DNA of 6,061 bases from an uncultured Actinomycetes bacterium (GTDB lineage: Bacteria; Actinomycetota; Actinomycetes; Nanopelagicales; Nanopelagicaceae), in the NCBI GenBank assembly GCA_903901905.1, contig CAIUSQ010000229.1, forward strand, positions 1 through 6,061, given 5' to 3'. Positions 1 through 6,061 of this stretch are shown here, one piece after another. The notes beneath the pieces are model-generated. The model saw only the letters and a program-made list of their open reading frames with translations, made no database searches and was not told the DNA's origin. The translations under genes were made by a program, and so were the position numbers. Numbering within the stretch: the first letter of the stretch is position 1; each line of letters starts with the position of its first letter.

Positions 1-122
1 ATTGGAGATTTCTTTGTCGCAATAACTGCAATGCTAGAAACAATAATTGAGAAGATCGCTGCAAATACCGGTGCTGCAACTGCTAAACCTATTTTTGTCA
101 TTGAAAAACGTGGCGCTTTCAT
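1..122 (-). CDS. ABC importer permease, N-terminal fragment (nucleoside/BMP type)
   Basis: Only the first 40 codons are in the window; the gene continues past position 1. The translation begins MKAPRFSMTKIGL and runs into one hydrophobic segment (about residues 10-36, rich in A, V, I and F), as expected for the first transmembrane helix of an inner-membrane permease. The start ATG (120-122) overlaps the TGA of the ATPase gene (119-121) as ATGA, the usual arrangement for translationally coupled subunits of one transporter. A weak AGGTG lies five bases upstream inside the ATPase gene. Members of the BMP/nucleoside ABC family normally have two permeases after the ATPase, so this is probably the first of a pair. 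The permease call rests mainly on gene order, since 40 residues are too few to identify the family alone. Confidence 0.75.
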   Translation of the reverse strand, partial: MKAPRFSMTKIGLAVAAPVFAAIFSIIVSSIAVIATKKSP

Positions 123-1624
123 GCAGCACCTGTCATTGCTGAACCTAATTGTTCTGGCGTGGTCGTAGCAGGATCGAGCTCTGCAGTAATGCTTCCGCGC
201 AACATAACTAAAAGACGATCTGACATTCCAATTAACTCTTCTAAATCTGCCGAGATAAGTACTATCGCCATTCCTTTTTCGCGAGCTTGGCGAAGAACAT
301 CCCAAATTGCAGCTTGTGCACCAACATCTACGCCACGGGTTGGATGTGAAGCAAGAAGTAATGCTGGTGCTTTGCTCATCTCTCGCCCGACAATAAACTT
401 TTGTTGGTTTCCTCCAGAAAGGGCTGCAGCTAAAGTTTGTGGACCGGGTGCGCGGACATCAAACTCATTCATGATTGTTTGAGTGCTAGCGATTGTGGCC
501 TGTTTATCTACAATAAATCCACGCATCACTGGTTTGCCACGTTGATGGCCAAGAATTCGGTTTTCCCATAATGGTGAGTTCATCATTAGCGCTTGTCTTT
601 GACGATCTTCTGGAATTAATCCAATACCTAAATCATGACGGTCTGCAACACTCATATGATCAACAGATTTACCACGGAAGGAAACCTGTCCGGTGTATTC
701 ACGAAGGCCCATAATCGCCTCAATAAGTTCTGCCTGACCATTTCCTTCTACACCGGCAATTCCAACAACTTCACCTGCGTGTAGATCAAAAGAAATATGT
801 GAGATTAAATCCCGACTTCCAGTTGCAGTGGGCACGCAAACATCAGAGAGAGTGAGCACAATCTCATCGCGCTTGGTATGGCCTTGAGTATGTGGCTGTG
901 GAAGCTCGCTTCCAACCATAAGTTCTGCGAGCTCTCGAGAGGTAACATCTTTAGATTTAACTTGGGCAACGGTTACGCCCTGGCGAACAACTGTAACTTC
1001 ATCAGCGACTCGCAAAACTTCATCTAACTTATGTGAGATAAAAATAATTGCCATTCCTTGTGCACGTAATCCCTCGAGCGCCGCAAAGAGATCATCAACT
1101 TCTTGCGGAACGAGCACAGCGGTTGGCTCATCAAAGATCAAAATGCGCGCCCCACGGAAAAGTACCTTCAAAATCTCCACTCGTTGACGTGCGCCAACAC
1201 CAAGCTCTTCCACCATCAGGTCCGGATCAATTTCTAACCCATACTGATTTGCCATTTCAATTACTTTGGCACGAGCAGAGTTAAAGTCGATTGTGAGGCC
1301 GTGCTTTGGCTCAGAACCTAAAATTATGTTCTCTAGGACTGTGAAATTATCTGCCAACATAAAGTGCTGGTGAACCATTCCGATTCCAGCTGCGATTGCA
1401 TCATTTGGATTCTTAAAATCTACAGCTTGTCCATTTACTAGAATTTCTCCGCTGTCAGGGCTTTGCATTCCATACAAAATTTTCATGACAGTTGATTTGC
1501 CAGCACCGTTTTCACCGACAAGGGCGTGGACTGTTCCGCTTTCAACCTTGAGTGACACATCTTTATTTGCGATCACGCCAGGAAAGCGCTTAGTGATGTG
1601 GCGTAGTTCAACCGCTACAGACAC
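119..1624 (-). CDS. ABC importer ATP-binding protein with two fused NBDs (nucleoside/BMP type)
   Basis: A 501-residue cytoplasmic ATPase that powers uptake by the neighbouring binding protein and permease. NBD1 is complete: Walker A GENGAGKST (37-45), Q-loop Q86, signature LGVGARQ (141-147), Walker B ILIFDE (161-166) and switch His198. NBD2 is degenerate: its P-loop is GVEGNGQAE (291-299) without the GKS lysine, Walker B reads LLLASHPTRGVD with no catalytic Glu, and SAD replaces the switch His, although the signature LSGGNQQK (402-409) is canonical. This asymmetry and the PTRGVDVGA sequence are typical of the RbsA/YufO-NupO class of sugar and nucleoside importers, so one functional ATP site is expected. 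I chose the GTG at 1622-1624 because GGGAGG lies six bases upstream and homology starts at once (VELRHITKRFPG). The longer frame to 1666 would begin inside a terminator-like hairpin. It sits between the binding-protein and permease genes. The substrate is probably a nucleoside, which sequence alone does not settle. Confidence 0.93.
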   Translation of the reverse strand: MSVAVELRHITKRFPGVIANKDVSLKVESGTVHALVGENGAGKSTVMKILYGMQSPDSGEILVNGQAVDFKNPNDAIAAGIGMVHQHFMLADNFTVLENIILGSEPKHGLTIDFNSARAKVIEMANQYGLEIDPDLMVEELGVGARQRVEILKVLFRGARILIFDEPTAVLVPQEVDDLFAALEGLRAQGMAIIFISHKLDEVLRVADEVTVVRQGVTVAQVKSKDVTSRELAELMVGSELPQPHTQGHTKRDEIVLTLSDVCVPTATGSRDLISHISFDLHAGEVVGIAGVEGNGQAELIEAIMGLREYTGQVSFRGKSVDHMSVADRHDLGIGLIPEDRQRQALMMNSPLWENRILGHQRGKPVMRGFIVDKQATIASTQTIMNEFDVRAPGPQTLAAALSGGNQQKFIVGREMSKAPALLLASHPTRGVDVGAQAAIWDVLRQAREKGMAIVLISADLEELIGMSDRLLVMLRGSITAELDPATTTPEQLGSAMTGAA

Positions 1625-1630
1625 TGATCG

Positions 1631-1636
1631 CCTCCC
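1631..1636 (-). promoter_or_regulatory. Ribosome binding site of the ABC ATPase gene
   Basis: The minus strand reads GGGAGG followed by six bases (CGATCA) and then GTG. This is a near-ideal Shine-Dalgarno sequence, and it fixes the GTG at 1624 as the start in preference to the upstream ATG at 1666 or the internal ATG at 1654. Confidence 0.85.
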
Positions 1637-1646
1637 TTTCTTGGAT

Positions 1647-1696
1647 AAAAACATTTGGCCCAACAAGGAGATCTAACTCCATTGTCGGGCCAAATG
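1647..1696 (-). terminator. Intergenic stem-loop with U-tract (attenuating terminator)
   Basis: On the minus strand an arm CATTTGGCCC (1687-1696) pairs perfectly with GGGCCAAATG (1652-1661). The stem continues inward past one mismatch through ACAA/TTGT, a one-base bulge and GGAG/CTCC, closing on a six-base loop (1671-1676). The closing arm is followed directly by TTTTT (1651-1647). This is the form of a Rho-independent terminator. It lies about 50 bases after the stop of the binding-protein gene and ends about 10 bases before the Shine-Dalgarno of the ATPase gene, inside the apparent operon. I infer partial termination or 3'-end protection that yields excess binding-protein mRNA. A complete terminator with a separate downstream promoter is the alternative, though there is almost no room for such a promoter. 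Confidence 0.85.
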
Positions 1697-1744
1697 CCAC
1701 TTCTTATCTTTCTTTACTACTTACTACCCTGTTCTTAATTGCCG

Positions 1745-2803
1745 TTATGGCGTTGTTGGAACAGTGATGGCACCAGACTTGATATCGGCAGCTGCCTTAT
1801 CAATCTGATCCTTGTACTTAGTGATGTAATCGCCTGAGTATGAAACTCCAACTCCATCAAGTTCCAGACTGTATGTGCGTCCAAAAGTACCTGCAGTGGC
1901 ATCTAGTACATCGTTAACAGATGTTCCGTTAACTGCTGCTGCAATAACGTCGTAAACGGCACGGTCTACACGCTTTAACATTGATGTAAGCATGTTTGCC
2001 TGCTCGGCTGACGATGCATTGAGGTATTGATCAGAGTCAACTCCGATTGTCCATACCTTTTTACCTGCTGTACCTGCATCTATAGCTGCTGCAAAGTTAC
2101 CTGCACCAGAACCACCAGCTGCTGAGTAAATAACATCTGCACCCTTATCGATCATTCCCTTAGCAATAACCTTTGCCTTTGCAGGATCGTTGAAGCCACT
2201 GAAATCAGGTGGCTCAGAGATGTACTTAACATCAACAGTTGCAGATGGCTTTGTTGCCTTCACTCCTGCTACGAACCCTGCTTCAAACTTCTGTAGTAGT
2301 GGTGTGCGAACTCCACCGATGTATCCAACTTTTCCTGACTTTGACTCTAGAGCAGCTGCAATACCAACTAGGTATGAACCTTGCTCTTCAGCAAATACAA
2401 GTGAAGCAACATTTGGAGCTGCTACAGATGAATCATCAATAATTCCAAAGTTAATCTCTGGATAATCTGCTGATACTGCCTTGAGTGGCCCCGCATATAG
2501 ATATCCAACTGCGATGATTGGGTTGTAACCCGCTTCTGCCAATAGACGAAGCTTGTCTTCGCGCTCTGAATCTGAACCAGTTGTAACAGTTACTTCTTTG
2601 GCTTCAACACCAAATTCTGCTTTAGCCTCATCTAGACCAAGTGCAGCAGAGTCATTAAATGACTTGTCTCCACGACCACCGATGTCATAGGCAAGACCAA
2701 CTTTTACATCTCCACCAGCATTATCTGATGATGAGCTTGAACATCCTGTTGTAATTAAAACTGCTGCAGCAAGAACTGCTACAAGTTTCGATACTCTCTT
2801 CAA
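1745..2803 (-). CDS. BMP-family substrate-binding lipoprotein of an ABC importer
   Basis: A 352-residue extracytoplasmic solute receptor of the basic membrane protein family (PnrA/BmpA/NupN-like), whose characterised members bind purine or other nucleosides. The sequence starts MKRVSKLVAVLAAAVLITTGC: two basic residues, a hydrophobic core and a lipobox ITTGC with the lipidated Cys at 21, followed by a Ser-rich linker. The mature domain opens VGLAYDIGGRGDKSFND (35-51), the family hallmark, and later shows IIAVGYLYAGPL, GKVGYIGGVRTPLL and FEAGFVAGVKA, the usual periplasmic-binding fold features. The start is TTG at 2801-2803: GGAGG lies four bases upstream and the signal peptide then has normal length. 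The frame stays open another 47 codons upstream, but that part looks like leader DNA, and the ATG near 2839 has no Shine-Dalgarno. The ATPase and permease genes follow. The family is secure; the exact ligand is inferred. Confidence 0.93.
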   Translation of the reverse strand: MKRVSKLVAVLAAAVLITTGCSSSSSDNAGGDVKVGLAYDIGGRGDKSFNDSAALGLDEAKAEFGVEAKEVTVTTGSDSEREDKLRLLAEAGYNPIIAVGYLYAGPLKAVSADYPEINFGIIDDSSVAAPNVASLVFAEEQGSYLVGIAAALESKSGKVGYIGGVRTPLLQKFEAGFVAGVKATKPSATVDVKYISEPPDFSGFNDPAKAKVIAKGMIDKGADVIYSAAGGSGAGNFAAAIDAGTAGKKVWTIGVDSDQYLNASSAEQANMLTSMLKRVDRAVYDVIAAAVNGTSVNDVLDATAGTFGRTYSLELDGVGVSYSGDYITKYKDQIDKAAADIKSGAITVPTTP

Positions 2804-2807
2804 TTTT

Positions 2808-2812
2808 CCTCC
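2808..2812 (-). promoter_or_regulatory. Ribosome binding site deciding the TTG start of the binding protein
   Basis: The minus strand reads GGAGG, AAAA, TTG. No comparable Shine-Dalgarno precedes the in-frame ATG near 2839 or the far-upstream TTG at 2944, so translation most likely begins at 2803. Confidence 0.8.
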
Positions 2813-2848
2813 AAATGTTGAGTTGCGCCTTCGATACATGCTTTTTAG

Positions 2849-2893
2849 GGCAAATAGAGAAGTTTTATGTAATCGGGAGCCTATTGCCTTCTC
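2849..2893 (-). promoter_or_regulatory. Leader segment with two mutually exclusive pairings
   Basis: In the 5' leader of the binding-protein gene, minus-strand GAGAAG (2888-2893) is exactly complementary to CTTCTC (2857-2862). The adjoining GGCAATAG (2881-2888) can pair with CTATTTGCC (2849-2857) with one bulged base. The two helices share bases 2857 and 2888 and have crossing order, so they would compete or form a pseudoknot. The region is about 45-90 bases before the start codon and does not cover the Shine-Dalgarno. I recognise no known riboswitch here, and chance pairing in a short AT-rich leader is possible. Confidence 0.25.
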
Positions 2894-2927
2894 AGTCGAA
2901 ATTTCAAGAACCCGCAGAATTGCGTTA

Positions 2928-2941
2928 TTACAGGTCTGTAA
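2928..2941. promoter_or_regulatory. Palindrome, candidate operator upstream of the binding-protein gene
   Basis: Minus strand TTACAG-AC-CTGTAA is a perfect 6-2-6 inverted repeat. It extends to TT/AA matches one base further out on each side. It is about 125 bases before the TTG start, in the only spacer that can hold the importer promoter. A weak promoter may overlap it on the minus strand: TTGTTA, 17 bases, AATTCT. Size and symmetry suit a dimeric repressor site, but no regulator gene is in the window and the family cannot be named. Confidence 0.35.
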
Positions 2942-2978
2942 CAATTACGAAAACTCTAAAGTAAAAGTTGATACTCTG

Positions 2979-2996
2979 GGCCACTTTGTGCTGGCC
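2979..2996 (-). terminator. Weak stem-loop downstream of trpS
   Basis: GGCCA and TGGCC flank an eight-base loop about 57 bases after the trpS stop, followed by T-rich but interrupted sequence (CAGAGTATCAACTTTTACTTT). The short stem and lack of an immediate T-run make it a poor terminator. It is the only G+C-rich hairpin between trpS and the importer genes. Confidence 0.2.
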
Positions 2997-3014
2997 ATCA
3001 CTATTGGTTCAGAT

Positions 3015-3024
3015 GATTTAAATC
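3015..3024. repeat. Perfect 10-base palindrome GATTTAAATC
   Basis: It lies 29 bases downstream of the trpS stop. Flanking AGAT and GTCT extend the symmetry to 18 bases with one imperfect pair. No T-run follows on the minus strand, so it is unlikely to be a terminator. It might be a protein site or chance in AT-rich spacer DNA. Confidence 0.3.
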
Positions 3025-3052
3025 GTCTCTAAAGCATCAAGCTAAAGGTTTT

Positions 3053-4051
3053 CTACTGGACAAGTCCCAAATTCTTATAGGTCAACTCAAGCGTTTGGGT
3101 GGCAGTTTTCTTGGCTTTTTCTCCACCTTGATGTAAAAGGCTTAAGAGATGAGATTCATCCTTAAGAAGTTCTAACGCATGATCTCTAATAGGACGTAGA
3201 TACTCAACAACAACTTCAGCAACTTGGGCTTTAAAGTCGCCATAGCCTTTACCAGCAAACTCATTTTCAATCTCAGTAATTGAACGCCCAGATAACGATG
3301 AATGGATAGTCAGTAAATTACTAATTCCAGGCTTTTCTTTTTCATCAAAAACAACTTCACGACCGGCATCTGTTGCTGCACTTTTAATCTTTTTAATATT
3401 TATCTCAGGGGTATCCATTATCTCTAAAATTCCTGCTGTTGATTCTGAAGACTTACTCATCTTGGACGTTGGATCCTGCAGATCGTAAATCTTTGCACCA
3501 GCCTTTAAAATTCTTCCTTCTGGCACTCTAAAAGTTTCGCCAAATTTGGAGTTAAAGCGGGTGGCTAAATCTCGAGTGAGTTCAATGTGTTGACGTTGAT
3601 CTTCACCCACTGGAACAAAGTGTGCTTGGTATAAAAGAATGTCGGCTGCTTGCAACATTGGATATGTAAAGAGTCCAACGCGGGCAGAATCTGCGCCTGC
3701 TTTTGATGACTTGTCTTTGAATTGAACCATCCGGCTTGCTTCGCCAAAACCAGCAATACATTCCATTACCCAACCCAACTGATTATGTTGAGGAACGTGT
3801 GACTGAACAAAAAGTGTGGACTTTTCTGGAGAGATTCCAATAGCAATTAACTGTGCAGCAGAGGCCAGAGTTCGCTCCCGTAACAACTTAGGCTCGATTT
3901 CACCGGTGAGTGCGTGCAGATCGACAATGCAATAAAAAGCATCATGTCCCTCTTGTAGCTCTACCCACTGCTTGAGTGCGCCGAGATAATTGCCAAGATG
4001 AAATGAGTTGCTCGTAGGTTGAATACCTGAAAGAACTCTTTTATTGGTCAT
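3053..4051 (-). CDS. trpS: Tryptophanyl-tRNA synthetase
   Basis: A 332-residue class I aminoacyl-tRNA synthetase that charges tRNA(Trp) with tryptophan using ATP in the cytoplasm. The N-terminus SGIQPTSN-SFHLGNYLGA carries the HIGH-type motif (HLGN, 18-21). The tryptophan and adenylate pocket is seen in YPMLQAADILLY (130-141, with Asp137) and VGEDQ (148-152). KMSKS is exact at 197-201. Length matches bacterial TrpRS (about 330-340), and both ends look complete. The ATG at 4049-4051 is 13 bases after the stop of the CNNM/CorC gene with no promoter room, so the two are probably one transcript. The Shine-Dalgarno is poor (TTAGAG), and translation may depend on upstream ribosomes. I see no T-box or Trp-rich leader peptide before it. 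No second trpS is visible here, so this is taken as the housekeeping enzyme. Confidence 0.97.
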   Translation of the reverse strand: MTNKRVLSGIQPTSNSFHLGNYLGALKQWVELQEGHDAFYCIVDLHALTGEIEPKLLRERTLASAAQLIAIGISPEKSTLFVQSHVPQHNQLGWVMECIAGFGEASRMVQFKDKSSKAGADSARVGLFTYPMLQAADILLYQAHFVPVGEDQRQHIELTRDLATRFNSKFGETFRVPEGRILKAGAKIYDLQDPTSKMSKSSESTAGILEIMDTPEINIKKIKSAATDAGREVVFDEKEKPGISNLLTIHSSLSGRSITEIENEFAGKGYGDFKAQVAEVVVEYLRPIRDHALELLKDESHLLSLLHQGGEKAKKTATQTLELTYKNLGLVQ

Positions 4052-4064
4052 AGCTCTAATTCTT

Positions 4065-5366
4065 TCACACAGAAGTGTTGGGAGTGATCAACAACTGACC
4101 CGCGCGCTTGCCTTCCATGGATAAAACCTTGATTTTGATACCGTTTACATTAACTACATCGTTTTCATGTGGAATTCTGCCCAAGAAGTGCATAACGAAT
4201 CCACTTGCAGTTTCATATGGACCTTCAGGAATTTCAAGCCGTGTCTGTTCGATTAAATCCTCTATTGAGATAAGTCCATCTACTTCAAAATCACCAGCGT
4301 GATCTTCGATAGCAACCTCTTGGCTATGGTCATCATACTCATCACGAATATCACCGATCAAGACCTCTACGAGATCTTCTAGCGTAACGATTCCATCGGT
4401 GCCACCGTATTCATCCAAAACAATTGCAAGATGTTGACCCTGAGTTCGCATTTCAGAAAGTGCAGGCAAAATACCTTTTGTGCCCGGTAAATACATAATG
4501 TTTCGAACGAGTTCAACTATTTTTGTGCCTTTTGTTGCAAGAGATGTGTCCAAAAGATCACGAACGTGAATAAAGCCAACGACTTCATCAGATGAACCAC
4601 GCACAACGGGATAACGTGAATGTGCTTTATCGACAGCCAACTCAATAGCTTTTCCGACGGTAAGGGATGCATCCATGAAATCAACTTCGGTGCGAGGAAC
4701 CATAACCTCATGAACGGCGCGTTCTGAGGCATTAAAGACTTCTTCAACGATATCGCGCTCTTCATCGGTTAAAGCAGCATGGCCGGTGACAAGATCTAGT
4801 AACTCTTCTTCTGACATCTGAGTTCTTGCCTCTTTTGGATCAATTCCAAATGCCCGAACAACAAAATCTGTTGACTTTGAAAGTAGCCAAATAATTGGAC
4901 GAAAAACTCGGGCAACAATGTCGATGATTCCCGCGGTACTCATCGCAATCTCTTCAGCTTTGAAATAAGCAATGCGCTTTGGAACTAACTCACCAAATAC
5001 AAGTGAGAAATATGCGATAACTAGAGTTATACCGATAAGTGAGAGAGTTGTGCTCCAGCCATTAGAGATTCCGAGTGATTCCAACCAAGGAATCACATAG
5101 TTACCTAATTGATCTGCTCCTAATGCTGCAGAAAGGAATCCGCTGACAGTCACACCGATTTGAACAGCAGCCAATAATCGGTTGGGGTGCTGGGCAAGGG
5201 CAGCAACGCGAGCGCCACGCTTTCCACGAGTAGCAACTTGTTTGATCTGACTATCACGAAGAGAGATAAGAGCTATCTCGGCAGCAACGAAAAAAGATGC
5301 AATGAGAATAAGTGCGGCGATAATGCCAAGGTCAAACAGAAGTGAAGTAAACGATTCAGGCTCCAT
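4065..5366 (-). CDS. CNNM/CorC-type membrane protein with CBS pair (hemolysin C family)
   Basis: A 433-residue integral membrane protein. Domains in order: a DUF21/CNNM transmembrane domain (about 5-180) with hydrophobic segments near 9-36, 64-84, 105-124 and 146-173, including the conserved VFGELVPKRIA (123-133); a tandem CBS pair (about 215-345) containing EVMVPRTEVDFM and LDEYGGTDGIVTLEDLVEVLIGDI in two parts; and a C-terminal CorC/HlyC domain (about 355-430), with DFEVDG near its start. The family is linked to Mg2+ (and Co2+) export or homeostasis, with ATP or AMP bound by the CBS domains; older annotations call it hemolysin, which is not supported as a function. The ATG at 5364-5366 has no Shine-Dalgarno, but a TATACT box ends only nine bases upstream, suggesting a nearly leaderless mRNA. 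trpS follows 13 bases after its stop. Family assignment is firm; the ion transported is not determinable here. Confidence 0.93.
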   Translation of the reverse strand: MEPESFTSLLFDLGIIAALILIASFFVAAEIALISLRDSQIKQVATRGKRGARVAALAQHPNRLLAAVQIGVTVSGFLSAALGADQLGNYVIPWLESLGISNGWSTTLSLIGITLVIAYFSLVFGELVPKRIAYFKAEEIAMSTAGIIDIVARVFRPIIWLLSKSTDFVVRAFGIDPKEARTQMSEEELLDLVTGHAALTDEERDIVEEVFNASERAVHEVMVPRTEVDFMDASLTVGKAIELAVDKAHSRYPVVRGSSDEVVGFIHVRDLLDTSLATKGTKIVELVRNIMYLPGTKGILPALSEMRTQGQHLAIVLDEYGGTDGIVTLEDLVEVLIGDIRDEYDDHSQEVAIEDHAGDFEVDGLISIEDLIEQTRLEIPEGPYETASGFVMHFLGRIPHENDVVNVNGIKIKVLSMEGKRAGQLLITPNTSV

Positions 5367-5375
5367 TATGTGCCA

Positions 5376-5381
5376 AGTATA
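5376..5381 (-). promoter_or_regulatory. -10 box for a nearly leaderless CNNM-trpS transcript
   Basis: Minus-strand TATACT matches the bacterial -10 consensus at five of six positions and is preceded by CG. It ends nine bases before the ATG at 5366, so transcription would start within about 0-3 bases of the start codon. The -35 region (about 5399-5405) is poor. Leaderless mRNAs are common in actinobacteria, and the absence of any Shine-Dalgarno agrees. Confidence 0.55.
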
Positions 5382-5416
5382 CGATCAAAGGGTCCTTCCG
5401 GGTAGTGATTTTCTAC

Positions 5417-6061
5417 TTAGCCCATTGCCACTTTGAGGTTGGCATCGATTGAACTCAAGAACTCCTGCGTAGTTTGATACGGGGCTTGCTTTGAAATCAG
5501 GAGCGCAAGATCCTTGGTCATCTTTCCTTGTTCAACTGTTTCGATGCAAACACGTTCAAGCGTTGCACAGAACGTTGCTAACTCTGAATTGTTGTCGAGC
5601 AGTGCTCGGTGTGCCAGACCCTGTGTCCAAGCAAAAATTGAAGCAATTGGATTTGTTGAAGTCGCTTTACCGGCTTGGTGATCACGGTAGTGGCGCGTAA
5701 CAGTTCCATGTGCAGCCTCTGATTCGCAGATCTTACCATCTGGTGTCATTAAGACCGAAGTCATCAAACCAAGTGAACCGTAACCCTGAGCCACAGTGTC
5801 TGATTGAACATCACCGTCATAGTTCTTACAGGCCCAAACATAACCTCCTTCTAAGCGAAGTGACATGGCAACCATGTCATCGATTAGACGGTGCTCATAC
5901 CAAATACCGGCAGCTTCAAATTTAGATTTGAACTCAACTTGGAAGATCTCTTCAAAAATATCTTTGAAGCGACCATCGTAGGCCTTAAGAATTGTGTTCT
6001 TTGTTGAAAGGTATACCTGAAACTTTCTAAGTAACCCATAGTTAAGTTATGCTAGATCAAA
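5417..6061 (-). CDS. icd: NADP-dependent isocitrate dehydrogenase, C-terminal half (partial, in-frame stop near edge)
   Basis: The last ~213 codons of the homodimeric NADP-type isocitrate dehydrogenase (mycobacterial Icd1 / eukaryotic IDH1 class, usually just over 400 residues). It oxidatively decarboxylates isocitrate to 2-oxoglutarate in the TCA cycle, producing NADPH. Visible landmarks in order are YLSTKNTIL, with the catalytic Lys; [21 protein letters not shown], with metal-binding Asp; NYDGDVQSD, with two more metal Asp residues; HGTVTRHYR, whose Arg-His read the NADP 2'-phosphate; and [11 protein letters not shown]. The first in-frame ATG (5875) is internal and is not the start. Near the window edge the frame reads [22 protein letters not shown], with TAA at 6047-6049 where family members have Ser. 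Everything downstream is intact and well conserved, so sequence error is as likely as a broken gene. No clear terminator follows; the CNNM gene starts 50 bases later. Confidence 0.88.

Noticed and set aside
291..344. Degenerate second nucleotide-binding domain of the ATPase (encoded at about 324-750; residues about 291-430 in the protein)
   Set aside because: Loss of the Walker A lysine and the catalytic Glu and His in NBD2 looks like damage but is normal for this class of fused sugar/nucleoside ATPases.
159..482. Open frame of 107 codons on the plus strand
   Set aside because: It lies wholly antisense to the conserved ABC ATPase gene, has no ribosome site or recognisable domain, and mirrors that gene's codons.
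2190..2465. Plus-strand open frames across the binding-protein gene (also 2239-2442)
   Set aside because: They are shadows of the BMP lipoprotein coding frame, with no recognisable protein features and no initiation signals.
2823..3032. Plus-strand open frame of 69 codons in the trpS-bmp spacer
   Set aside because: It overlaps the leader and start region of the binding-protein gene, shows no Shine-Dalgarno or known motif, and its open length is unremarkable in this spacer.
2954..3047. Three CTTTAG repeats on the minus strand, two of them CTTTAGAG
   Set aside because: The spacing is irregular (13 and 73 bases) and the repeats are short in AT-rich DNA; chance explains them.
5402..5416. Small GTAG/CTAC hairpin just after the icd stop
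   Set aside because: A four-base stem with a seven-base AT-rich loop and no T-run is too weak to call a terminator.

Overview
All genes in this window lie on the minus strand. By eye the DNA is moderately AT-rich (low-to-mid 40s % GC), yet the proteins look actinobacterial: a homodimeric icd of the mycobacterial type, a BMP-type ABC importer, and what looks like a nearly leaderless transcript. A low-GC actinomycete, such as the small freshwater Nanopelagicales (acI), would fit. That assignment is inference from protein style and base composition, not a proven identification.

In transcription order (high to low coordinates) the window holds: the C-terminal half of an NADP-dependent isocitrate dehydrogenase gene (about 6061-5417, running off the window); a complete CNNM/CorC-type membrane protein with CBS domains (5366-4065); tryptophanyl-tRNA synthetase trpS (4051-3053), 13 bases behind it and probably co-transcribed; a 249-base spacer with a palindrome and foldable leader sequence; a BMP-family substrate-binding lipoprotein (2803-1745, TTG start); a strong intergenic stem-loop with a U-tract (about 1647-1696); the two-domain ABC ATPase of the same importer (1624-119, GTG start); and the first 40 codons of its permease (122-1), overlapping the ATPase stop by four bases.

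The last three genes form a nucleoside-type ABC importer: a lipoprotein captures the substrate outside the cell, one fused double-NBD ATPase powers transport, and a permease (normally two) follows downstream. The terminator-like hairpin between the binding protein and the ATPase suggests that most transcripts stop after the binding protein, which would keep it in excess over the membrane parts.

I see no undescribed system. The points worth a second look are regulatory or quality-related: the attenuator hairpin, two non-ATG starts that a simple caller would misplace, the nearly leaderless CNNM promoter, a palindrome and mutually exclusive pairings upstream of the binding-protein gene, and a premature stop in icd at the window edge. 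That stop sits among apparent G:C to T:A changes, so it may be sequence error rather than biology.
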